Source: DASPRG01 sp963796125 (GTDB lineage Bacteria; Nitrospirota; Thermodesulfovibrionia; Thermodesulfovibrionales; SM23-35). Taken from it: DNA of 17,532 nucleotides. The notes under the pieces were generated by a model, which saw only the letters and a program-made list of their open reading frames with translations, had not been told where the DNA came from and searched no databases. Positions 1 through 6,961 of the stretch are shown here, piece by piece; position 1 is the first letter of the stretch, and each line of letters starts with the position of its first letter. Position numbers and translations under genes: made by a program. The stretch lies in the NCBI GenBank assembly GCA_963796125.1, contig CAWCKM010000025.1, forward strand, positions 1-17,532. Direction: 5' to 3'.

Positions 1-1
1 G

Positions 2-1721
2 ATAGGTGAACCTTACTGCGAAAACGGGATAACCATACACAGGAACTGTCTGACAAGTGGCTGCCATGATACCACTGTTAATGGCGGGCATCATGCTATT
101 GAGTTAACAAGTGCCGATGTTTGTATTACCTGCCACAACCCGAATCTGATAGGAGAATTTAGTCCCCTTATCGACTTTAATACTTATCCACCACAGGTAG
201 ATTTTTTGCCAACACCTCTTTAGTTGTGAGAACTGCCACTGGGAGCAAACGATTACAGCTAAACATTACCTTAATGATGGAAATTCAGACCCTAATAATC
301 CAGGCCATCCCTCAACGTATAACCATTATGATCAATGGGGCAATTTTATTGGATTCTATGAATACCCGCTGCCCATCAATGGCAACATGGATACCCACCA
401 CATGGGATTTGAATGTGTCACTTGTCATTTAGGTGATCCCAATAATCTCTCCTGTAATGACCCTATCCTCATCCGTTATTGTGAAAGGTGCCATTCCATT
501 GCCTCACTTCATTCAATCGATGCGCATATGTTAGATAGTAATGGATGGGAGGCAGTAGCCGATCCAGATGGTGAGCCATCTCTTTACCGAACATTCACAG
601 CCAATGAAAAGTGCATAGCATGCCATGGTGGTGCAGTACAAGATTACACAGGTGAACTTTTAAATAAGCCTGCCATTGATATGGGTTTAGGGGGTATCCA
701 GCCTGCTGCAGGCACTGAGGTGCAATCGTAACCCTTCGAGGGCAAAACTTTACTAACCAACACACCATAGACAGAGTCTGTAGAGTTGAGGCCTACCGAC
801 TCCTCGGAGCCCTGGAAATCTGTACCTATTCATTCCTGGACTGAAAACATGATTGAGTGGGATTTTACCCTGCTGGGCTTTTGCACCAGGTAATTATGAT
901 GTAACAGTCAAAACAGAGGCAGGGAGGAGTAATAAGAGGGTATTCACGGTTAAGGATGGGTGATGTGCGATTTTAGTCTGGTGCCGCGTAGTCGGCCCCT
1001 ATGGTACATGGATTAAGGTTGACGGTTGCTTGACTTTAATGTAGGTGATACTGTTTTTGAAGATGGCTATCATGGAGTTAGAAGGTTTGCTGACCTTTAC
1101 TAACGCTTCAGGTACGTGGATAGCCACAAAATTTATGGACATGTGGATCTTATTGCGTAAAGGTCAGGTTCCAGGACTTCTATCAGGACAGAAATGGAAA
1201 TTATGTGCAGGACATTGATGAGCCTTTTTCTTCTCCTGCTGAGTTTTCTCTCTGGCGACTATGAGGTGAGGAATAAAGAGATATACTTTGGAGATGAAGA
1301 TGGAAGTGGAAATTTTAGCTCTGGGCGACACCATCTTTAATATATTGACGAGCGACCCATCGTACTTTCACCTTAACCGATTCGCCTATAATCTACAGGC
1401 TGAATCCAGCAGAGTGTGGATCCATGGAATATAGTTAAGATTATTGGATATAACTTTGGTAATACCCAGGGTAGACAGTGTTGTCCATATCGGTGATAAG
1501 GTATTTGATTCAAGTACTAACCCAGGATAAAGCTCTGGAGCAATACCATTATCAAGATAAGAATTCCAAATTACAGTTGCGAATGGTTCCATATGGATGA
1601 TTATAAAACTCCAACAGTATGGGTAACGGTCAACGGCACAGATAGCAATAAGAAGCGACTTAAGGTTTTAAGGCCATCTGCCTGTTCATCAGATAGTAGT
1701 TGTACCAGTTGCCATTTTTAG
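2..1721 (+). pseudogene. Multiheme c-type cytochrome with IPT/TIG-like repeats, frameshifted and 5' incomplete
   Basis: This reads as the 3' part of one long gene for a secreted multiheme electron-transfer protein. Seven heme-attachment motifs are visible: CLTSGCH (47-67, a CX4CH variant), CITCH (122-136), CENCH (225-239), CVTCH (414-428), CERCH (480-494), CIACH (612-626) and CTSCH (1701-1715), just before the TAG at 1719-1721. Between the sixth and seventh motifs, shifted frames give segments such as VTLRGQNFTNQ, FAPGNYDVTVKTEAGRSN, IIGYNFGNTQG and PTVWVTVNGTDSNKK. These are typical of IPT/TIG immunoglobulin-like folds (family knowledge). The frame runs from position 2 to a stop at 221-223, is rescued by one extra T in the T run at 202-207, continues to 731, and then changes frame many times up to about 1560. 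No start lies in the window. It is either a decayed gene or a badly sequenced one. The family assignment is solid; the exact protein is unknown. Confidence 0.75.
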
Positions 1722-1733
1722 TTGATGCATAAC

Positions 1734-1759
1734 AGGCAGAGCCAGAAATGGCTCTGCCT
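1734..1759. terminator. Hairpin downstream of the cytochrome gene
   Basis: A perfect 10-bp inverted repeat, AGGCAGAGCC with GGCTCTGCCT around a 6-base loop, begins 13 bases after the cytochrome stop codon. No T run follows on either strand, so it may be a factor-assisted terminator or an mRNA 3'-end stabiliser. The position fits a transcription end. Confidence 0.5.
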
Positions 1760-1893
1760 CCTCAAATAAATTCTCACTTCACAATGGTTCTCCGATTTTT
1801 CAAAAATAGCAAAAAACCTATTGTTGTAATATAATACTGCTTAAACCTTCATGAGCCATTGGCACACAAGTAATATGAAAGTATCCTTTACTT

Positions 1894-1990
1894 CCCCCTT
1901 TGGAAAAGGGGGATAAAGGGGGATTTTAAGAACAAATGCTATAATTATGATTTATAAAATCTCCCCTAACCCCTCTTTTCCAAAGAGGGG
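1894..1990. repeat. Long imperfect inverted repeat, dispersed-element type
   Basis: The left arm (1894-1927, starting CCCCCTTTGGAAAAGGGGG) and right arm (1956-1990, ending CTTTTCCAAAGAGGGG) are near-complementary over about 34 bases, with a 28-base AT-rich spacer. Each arm also contains smaller self-complementary pieces. It is non-coding and lies in the 350-base gap between the cytochrome gene and ilvC; the rest of that gap shows only the hairpin at 1734-1759. Elements of this look are common as dispersed repeats in environmental bacterial genomes (general knowledge). A degenerate copy of its right arm occurs at 3199-3236. It could also serve as a terminator or leader hairpin ahead of ilvC. 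Confidence 0.7.
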
Positions 1991-2061
1991 TATTTTGGGA
2001 AAATGACATTGGGAAATTATGCAGCAGAATCATAGAACCTAAATAAATTCAAGGTATTTTT

Positions 2062-2066
2062 GGAGG
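2062..2066 (+). promoter_or_regulatory. Ribosome binding site of ilvC that decides the start
   Basis: GGAGG lies five bases before the ATG at 2072. An in-frame TTG at 2060 would overlap this site, so it cannot be the start. Confidence 0.8.
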
Positions 2067-2071
2067 AGACA

Positions 2072-3088
2072 ATGGTAAAGATGTATTACGAGAAGGATGT
2101 AGATAAAAAAGTTCTTAAGAATAAGAAGATTGCAATAATCGGTTATGGAAGTCAGGGCCATGCCCATGCGAATAACCTGAAAGAAAGTGGCATGGATGTC
2201 ATAGTGGGTGAAGTAAAAGGTGCAAACTGGGAAAAGGCAGTAAAGGCAGGCTTCACCGTCCTCACAGCTTCAGAGGCTGCTAAGAAGGCAGATGTGTTGA
2301 TGATGCTTGTGCCTGATGAATACATGGCTGATATATACAAAACAGAAATAGCTCCTAATATTAAAAAGGGAACATATTTAGGCTTTGCCCATGGCTTTAA
2401 TATCCATTTTGGTCAGATAGTTCCTCCGCCAGACGTTAATGTTTTCATGGTGGCTCCAAAGGGGCCAGGACATCTTGTCAGGTCTGAGTATTTAAAGGGT
2501 AGTGGAGTACCTTGCCTGATTGCAGTCCATCAGGATCCTTCAAAGAATACAAAAAGTGTTGCCCTTGCCTATGCTTCTGGTATTGGTGGAACAAGGGCAG
2601 GTGTTATAGAGACAAGCTTCAGGGAAGAAACAGAGACTGATTTATTCGGTGAGCAGGTTGTTCTTTGTGGAGGTCTTACATCTCTCATCCTCGCTGGTTA
2701 TGAGACCCTTGTTGAAGCTGGTTATTCTCCTGAAATGGCATACTTCGAATGTCTTCACGAAGTGAAGCTTATTGTCGATCTCATATATGAAGGTGGAATT
2801 TCCACGATGAGATACTCGATAAGTAACACCGCCCAGTATGGAGACCTCACGAGAGGACCAAGGATTATAACAGAAGAAACAAAGAAAGAGATGAAGAAGA
2901 TACTCGATGAGGTACAGTCAGGACAGTTTGCAAAGGAATGGATTCTTGAATGCAGGGCAAACAAGCCTGTTTTCAATGCACTTACAAGAAAAGGTGAGCA
3001 ACACCCCATAGAAGAGGTCGGTGCAAAACTCAGGGCCATGATGCCATGGCTCAAAAAAGGAAAGCTCGTAGATAAAACAAAAGCATAA
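2072..3088 (+). CDS. ilvC: Ketol-acid reductoisomerase (NADP+), class I
   Basis: Converts 2-acetolactate and 2-aceto-2-hydroxybutyrate to the dihydroxy acids in valine, leucine and isoleucine synthesis, by Mg-dependent alkyl migration and NADPH reduction in the cytoplasm. The 338-residue product has the class I length. The N-terminal Rossmann domain shows the dinucleotide-binding loop GYGSQGHAHANNLKESG at about residues 24-40. GFAHGFNIHF and VAPKGPGHLVR follow, then the knotted C-terminal domain with the metal ligands in EETETDLFGEQVVLCGG and a later EGG/SNTAQYG region. All key residues appear present and the frame is clean. The gene stands alone: neither ilvB nor ilvN is beside it in the window. 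The next plus-strand gene, psd, begins 323 bases later. Recognition is very secure. Confidence 0.97.
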   Translation: MVKMYYEKDVDKKVLKNKKIAIIGYGSQGHAHANNLKESGMDVIVGEVKGANWEKAVKAGFTVLTASEAAKKADVLMMLVPDEYMADIYKTEIAPNIKKGTYLGFAHGFNIHFGQIVPPPDVNVFMVAPKGPGHLVRSEYLKGSGVPCLIAVHQDPSKNTKSVALAYASGIGGTRAGVIETSFREETETDLFGEQVVLCGGLTSLILAGYETLVEAGYSPEMAYFECLHEVKLIVDLIYEGGISTMRYSISNTAQYGDLTRGPRIITEETKKEMKKILDEVQSGQFAKEWILECRANKPVFNALTRKGEQHPIEEVGAKLRAMMPWLKKGKLVDKTKA

Positions 3089-3183
3089 AGAGAGTGACAG
3101 TTACGAGTGATAAGTGACGAAGTAGTACTCCATTGTCAAAGTATGACTGTGGGATGACAGCAAGGGCATAAATATCATAACTC

Positions 3184-3201
3184 AAATATGTTAACATATT
3201 T
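3184..3201. repeat. Perfect 18-bp palindrome
   Basis: AAATATGTTAACATATTT reads the same on both strands with no spacer. It lies about 95 bases after the ilvC stop and 210 bases before the psd start. It could be an operator for a dimeric repressor, a small cruciform, or an AT-rich chance event joined to the adjacent repeat. Confidence 0.55.
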
Positions 3202-3236
3202 ATAAAATCTCATCCTAACCATCTCTCTTCAAGGGA
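3199..3236. repeat. Degenerate half copy of the 1894-1990 repeat
   Basis: This stretch shares TTTATAAAATCTC, then a CCTAACC core and a CTCTTC...CAAGGG tail, with the right arm and spacer of the element at 1894-1990. The left arm is not recognisable here, so it looks like a decayed half-element. Confidence 0.45.
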
Positions 3237-3411
3237 CTGAACATGCCAGTCTTTGGCAAATGACGGCAGTGATAACGGCATCCATTGTCTTTGCATTCAC
3301 TGTCAAGTCGTTCGAGTGGCAACTACTGACAAGAAAGCTGATTCGTTGCAGACTCTTATGAGATTCTTATATCATCTCATTACTCATTACTCGTTACTTG
3401 TTACTGAGAAG

Positions 3412-4047
3412 ATGATTAAAATTGCCCCTGACGGCTATCCATTTATCATCGTATTTGCCCTTATTACCATACTTGTATATATTTTCGGAAAGCCTTGGAT
3501 GGCTGTTTTGCCCCTAACTGTCACCCTATTCATGGTCCTCTTCTTCAGGGACCCTGACAGAACAATTCCTGTAGACAAAGGTGCTTTTGTTTCTCCAGCA
3601 GACGGGAAAGTAATACTGATAAAAGATGTCTATGAGAAAGATTATTTGAAGGCTGAGTCAAAAGAAATAAGCATATTCATGTCTATTTTCAACGTGCATG
3701 TCAATCGTGCCCCATGTGAGGGCAATGTAAGTTTAATAAAACACTCTCCAGGGAAATTTTTAGTAGCACACAAAGATGCCGCTTCAATAGAAAATGAGAA
3801 TACGGTAATGGTCCTCGAAGGGAAAGACGGAAAAATTCTCGTTAGACAGGTTGCCGGCTTAGTTGCAAGGAGAATTGTGTGCAAAGTGAAGGCGGGTGAT
3901 ATGCTGAGACGTGGAGAAAGATATGGTATGATTAAATTTGGTTCGAGACTCGATGTTTATCTGCCAAAGGATACTGAAATTAAAGTTAGATTAGGTGATA
4001 AAGTAAAGGCAGGAGAGACAGTAATCGGAATTAAAGAAACGAACTGA
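3412..4047 (+). CDS. psd: Phosphatidylserine decarboxylase proenzyme, short archaeal type
   Basis: Decarboxylates phosphatidylserine to phosphatidylethanolamine at the membrane. With the ATG at 3412 the protein has 211 residues, matching the short pyruvoyl-dependent form. The N-terminus (PFIIVFALITILVYIFG and WMAVLPLTVTLFMVLFF) forms two hydrophobic segments. The catalytic domain begins RDPDR, with VSPADGKV, MSIFNVHVNRAP and a late FGSRLDVYLP. In this family the GS of the GSR motif is self-cleaved and the Ser becomes the pyruvoyl cofactor (family knowledge). The longer frame from 3253 adds about 50 unconserved residues and is rejected. In many related genomes pssA and sometimes leuA follow; here a convergent repeat-rich junction follows instead. 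No strong Shine-Dalgarno sequence is visible. Confidence 0.93.
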   Translation: MIKIAPDGYPFIIVFALITILVYIFGKPWMAVLPLTVTLFMVLFFRDPDRTIPVDKGAFVSPADGKVILIKDVYEKDYLKAESKEISIFMSIFNVHVNRAPCEGNVSLIKHSPGKFLVAHKDAASIENENTVMVLEGKDGKILVRQVAGLVARRIVCKVKAGDMLRRGERYGMIKFGSRLDVYLPKDTEIKVRLGDKVKAGETVIGIKETN

Positions 4048-4072
4048 CCGGGAGTCCTTCGATCCGATTCTC

Positions 4073-4133
4073 TGTCATCCTGGCTTGTCCAGGATCTTTC
4101 TTCAGGAAGGATTCCAGACAAGCTGGAATGACA
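4073..4133. repeat. Inverted repeat at the psd/PGPGW junction
   Basis: The left arm (4073-4096, TGTCATCCTGGCTTGTCCAG...) and right arm (4109-4133, ending ACAAGCTGGAATGACA) pair imperfectly over about 24 bases around a 12-base loop. A further fragment of the same motif, CCGGAATGACA, follows near 4147-4157. It belongs to the TGTCATtCc...-type palindromic repeats common in environmental genomes (general knowledge). It lies between two convergent genes, where it could act as a bidirectional terminator. Confidence 0.65.
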
Positions 4134-4195
4134 ATCAGAAGAGGAGCCGGAATGACAAAGTCTCATCTGTGATAACGTCGGACTTGCATAAATCA

Positions 4196-4441
4196 TTAAT
4201 GTCTGTATGTTCGGTTAAAGGTATTGGATGCTCCCTGTTTTATCCTGTCGAGTAATCTTCTTGCCCAGAGGAACTCTGTTGCAAGGATTGCCAGCCCGGC
4301 TGGAATGACTACTATTGCAGGCCCTGGCAATACAGTCATAGCAAGACCTATAAGGAGTATAGTAAAACCTATAACAACCTTTACAATTCGCTTTGCCTGT
4401 TGAAGTGTCTTAATCATACTGTACAATTCAAAATACCTCAA
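4196..4441 (-). CDS. Small PGPGW-type transmembrane protein
   Basis: At most 81 residues, with one long hydrophobic hairpin: KVVIGFTILLIGLAMTVLPG, then PAIVVIPAGLAILATEFLWA, followed by the basic tail RRLLDRIKQ. The LPGPAIVVIPAGLAILATEF stretch matches the PGPGW family of putative inner-membrane proteins, whose function is unknown (family knowledge). The start is uncertain. The first possible codon is a TTG at 4441, while the ATG at 4417 gives MIKTLQQAKR, which looks like the usual N-terminus of homologues but has no good ribosome binding site. It is the last gene of the minus-strand run, about 110 bases after purC, and converges on psd. Confidence 0.8.
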   Translation of the reverse strand: MRYFELYSMIKTLQQAKRIVKVVIGFTILLIGLAMTVLPGPAIVVIPAGLAILATEFLWARRLLDRIKQGASNTFNRTYRH

Positions 4442-4452
4442 TCATTGGATAC

Positions 4453-4480
4453 TGTCATTCTGAACTTGTTTCAGAATCTC
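4453..4480. repeat. Short dispersed repeat between purC and the PGPGW gene
   Basis: TGTCATTCTGA and GAATCTC flank a small palindrome (TTCTGAA CTTG TTTCAGAA). The same outer motifs bound the right arm of the repeat at 12845-12910, so both probably belong to one dispersed family. It sits in the 108-base gap downstream of the purC stop. Confidence 0.55.
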
Positions 4481-4549
4481 TATACATCGTTCTTGACAAG
4501 CCAGATGTCTGCGTGAAGCGTTTACAAGCTCATTAAATCATTAAACTAT

Positions 4550-5434
4550 TCATTCTTTACCTGTAATGATTTTCAGAATTTCTTTATACCGTGCAACTGT
4601 TTTTTCTACAATCGAATCGGGAAGCACAGGACCTGGATATGTCTGATTCCAGTCAAGTGTGAGGAGATAGTCTCTCACAACCTGCTTGTCAAAACTGTCC
4701 TGACCTCTGCCGGGTATATATTCCTGTATTGACCAGAAACGTGATGAATCAGGTGTCAGGAGTTCATCAATCAATATAAGCTGACTGTTATATAGTCCAA
4801 ATTCAAATTTTGTATCGGCTATGATAATACCTTTTTTTTCAGCTATCTCTCTTGCCTTTGAATAAATCCTGATACTCACATCCCTTAATTTTTCTGCCAG
4901 GTTCTGCCCGACTAACTTAATCATCTCCTGAAATGCAATATTGATATCGTGCCCTACTGCTGCCTTTGTGCTCGGCGTAAATATGGGTTCATCAAGCCTT
5001 GATGACTCAATAAGTCCTTCAGGAAGCTTGATACCACAAACAGTCATGCCATTCTTATATTCTTTCCATCCTGAGCCAGAAAGGTAACCCCGAACAACAC
5101 ATTCAACAGGCAGTTGCTGTGCTTTTTTCACGAGCATACTCCGTCCTTCAAGGATGTCACCATATTTGCGAAGCTTCTCCGGGAAATCTCTTATTTCTGT
5201 AGCTACAATATGATTCTGGATAATATCCTTCATCTGTTCGAACCAGTAAATGGATATTTGGGTAAGTACTCTGCCTTTTTCCGGAATGCCGTTTGGGAGG
5301 ACAACATCAAAGGCTGAAATACGATCTGTCGCGACAAGAAGTAACAATTCTCCAAGTTCATAGATGTCTCTTACTTTTCCGCGGTTAAGGAGTTGAATAT
5401 CAGGAAATTCTGTTTTCAGGACTACCTTACTCAT
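4550..5434 (-). CDS. purC: Phosphoribosylaminoimidazole-succinocarboxamide synthase (SAICAR synthetase)
   Basis: Joins aspartate to CAIR using ATP, giving SAICAR in purine synthesis. From the ATG at 5434 the product is 294 residues, the usual length of the longer bacterial form. Diagnostic stretches in order are LLNRGKVRDIYELG (ATP-binding N-lobe), VATDRISAFDVVLPNGIPEKG, CVVRGYLSGSGWKEY, IFTPSTKAAVGHDINI, IIADTKFEFG, LIDELLTPDSSRFW and a C-terminal SFDKQVVRDYL. The frame is open further upstream, but those residues are out-of-frame reading of the zinc-ribbon gene at 5445-5612, so the ATG at 5434 is preferred. It begins 10 bases after that gene's stop, suggesting co-translation. No frameshift is seen. 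Confidence 0.96.
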   Translation of the reverse strand: MSKVVLKTEFPDIQLLNRGKVRDIYELGELLLLVATDRISAFDVVLPNGIPEKGRVLTQISIYWFEQMKDIIQNHIVATEIRDFPEKLRKYGDILEGRSMLVKKAQQLPVECVVRGYLSGSGWKEYKNGMTVCGIKLPEGLIESSRLDEPIFTPSTKAAVGHDINIAFQEMIKLVGQNLAEKLRDVSIRIYSKAREIAEKKGIIIADTKFEFGLYNSQLILIDELLTPDSSRFWSIQEYIPGRGQDSFDKQVVRDYLLTLDWNQTYPGPVLPDSIVEKTVARYKEILKIITGKE

Positions 5435-5444
5435 ACCTGACAGT

Positions 5445-5612
5445 TTATGACTTTTTACTCGTCTTTGCAAAAAAGGATGTGAGTTTTTTCGTTGCATTAT
5501 CGCTTTGACAGTGAGGGCAGATGATCTTTGGCTTTGACTCAAACTCCTTGATTGAAAGGAAAACGGTAAAATCCTTCTTACAGTCATTACACACATATTC
5601 ATATGCTGGCAT
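5445..5612 (-). CDS. Small FmdB-type zinc-ribbon protein (55 residues)
   Basis: Starting MPAYEYVCNDCKKDFTVFLS, the reading frame has two CxxC pairs, CNDC near residues 8-11 and CPHC near 32-35. These would bind one zinc ion, as in FmdB-family putative regulatory proteins (family knowledge; the physiological role is poorly known). A lysine- and serine-rich tail follows. It ends in TAA at 5445-5447, ten bases before the purC start. A G-rich run just upstream of the ATG could serve as ribosome binding site, although the eight-base homopolymer is itself odd. The frame differs from purC, so the gene is easily masked by the spurious 5' extension of purC. I infer an fmdB-like/purC transcription unit. 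Confidence 0.82.
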   Translation of the reverse strand: MPAYEYVCNDCKKDFTVFLSIKEFESKPKIICPHCQSDNATKKLTSFFAKTSKKS

Positions 5613-5702
5613 ATGACCCCCCCCTGAAGTTGTCTTGGTTTACAGAGCGTCCAAGTTTATAGATTTATAACACAAGAAACCGGGTAAACTCAAGAAACTG
5701 AA

Positions 5703-6952
5703 TTAACTGATTACTCCCTTCAAATCCTTTTCATATACCGGCCCATAAACAGTAAGAGAGATGCCCTCCTGTTTTATAAGCTTTTCAGCAAGGTCTTTGA
5801 ATGTGGCCCAACGTAATTGAGTCAACTTCTTTCATGATCTCTTTCGGAGAATAGTATCTCCCATGATATATTTCCTGCCGGGCAATATTGGTCATGCGGC
5901 TGCTCGTAGACTCAAGGCCAAGGATGATGTTTCCTTTCAGTTGATTTTTTGAACGCTGCAGTTCCACCTCGGTGAGTGTAGATTTCAAATCGTGCATCTC
6001 CTTGATAATCAGTTCAGCTACCTCCCCTACCCTTTTCCTGCTTACACCAGCATAAACACCCCAAATACCTGTGTCATAATAGGATGAGACGAAAGAGTAA
6101 ATCGAATATGCAAGACCCCTTTTTTCCCTGATTTCCTGAAAGAGCCGTGAGCTGACTCCTGCCCCAAAAATAGTGTTCAGGACGAACAGGCTGTAACGGT
6201 CTTCACTCGTTTGAGGAATACCCTCTACGCCAAGACATACATGTGCCTCTGAGAGTTCTTTATGAAACACTTCAACCTTGCTCTGAAAGTGTGATGTGGG
6301 ACCTTTTTCAGGTTCTGAACCCCTTCTCAGGCTGCCAAGGCTTTTATTCAGCATGCTGATAATCGATTCATGTTCAAAATTTCCAGCACATGATATCACA
6401 ACATCTTTTGTACCGTAATATTTTCTTATATGGGAGATGAGATCATCCCGGGTAAAGGATTTTACTGTCTCTCTCCTTCCGAGGACAGGTTGACCGAGAC
6501 CCTTATTTCCCCAGATTGTCTGATTGAACAAGTCATGAATATAGTCATCAGGCGTGTCTTCGACCAGCTTTATCTCTTCTTTGATTATTCTCTTTTCCTT
6601 CTCAATATCCTCTTCAGGAAATGTTGAGTGGAGAAAAATATCCGAGAGTAATTCGATTCCTTTTTCAATGTATTCATCAAGGATCTTTACATAGAATGTC
6701 GTATTCTCTTTTGATGTGAATGCATTGAGTTCTCCGCCGAGGGAATCAATCTCAACCGCGATATCCTTTGCGGTTCGTTTATGTGTCCCTTTAAAAAACA
6801 TGTGTTCAAGAAAATGGGATATTCCATTCTTATCAAGTGGCTTCATTCCTCGAACCAACCTTTACCCAAATGCCAAGGGCAACAGAGCGCATATTCTTTA
6901 GTGGTTCCATAACAACAGGGATCCCATTTGACAGGTGTTCTTTTTTAAACAT
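5703..6952 (-). CDS. M16 family zinc metallopeptidase (pitrilysin / mitochondrial processing peptidase-like), two frameshifts
   Basis: A roughly 416-residue M16B-type peptidase. The N-terminus from the ATG at 6952 reads MFKKEHLSNGIPVVMEPLKN and then GIWVKVGSRNEAT, the usual start of the family. One extra T near 6840-6845 shifts the frame into KNGISHFLEHMFFKGT, which holds the inverted zinc motif HxxEH (HFLEH). EEIKLVEDTPDDYIHDLF probably supplies the third ligand, and the second half contains REKRGLAYSIYSFVSSY. One extra C near 5806-5810 shifts the end; without it the protein finishes RLAEKLIKQEGISLTVYGPV and stops at 5703-5705. The main uninterrupted part is 5785-6858. It begins nine bases after pnp, so the two are surely one operon. 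M16 proteins in this position are usual in several phyla (general knowledge). The substrate is unknown. Confidence 0.9.
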
Positions 6953-6961
6953 GATTGGTTC

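Larger units (their letters stand above)
3089..3411 (+). other. Intergenic stretch between ilvC and psd, without a supportable gene
   Basis: An open frame runs from 3253 into psd, but its upstream part has low-complexity composition and no family resemblance. The stretch holds near-repeats of GTTACGAGT/GATAAGTGAC type around 3098-3122, and an oppositely oriented ATTACTCATTACTCGTTAC type near 3379-3397. It also holds an 18-bp palindrome (3184-3201) and a degenerate copy of the right arm of the 1894-1990 repeat (3199-3236). No promoter stands out. Confidence 0.5.

Noticed and set aside
226..432. A 68-residue plus-strand frame overlapping the cytochrome
   Set aside because: The overlapping frame carries CENCH and CVTCH heme motifs, so this one is a shadow.
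1386..1592. A 68-residue minus-strand frame in the cytochrome region
   Set aside because: The plus strand here encodes TIG-like segments of the cytochrome; the antisense frame has no recognisable feature.
1894..1990. A riboswitch or T-box leader for ilvC
   Set aside because: No T-box or amino-acid-rich leader peptide is visible; a dispersed inverted repeat explains the symmetry better.
3253..3411. An N-terminal extension of psd by 53 residues
   Set aside because: The extension is unlike any Psd N-terminus, consists partly of near-repeats of TTACTCATTACTCGTTAC type, and the ATG at 3412 gives the standard short-form length.
5435..5602. A purC protein longer by 56 residues
   Set aside because: Those residues are an out-of-frame reading of the zinc-ribbon gene; PurC homologues begin at about the MSKVVLKTEF segment.
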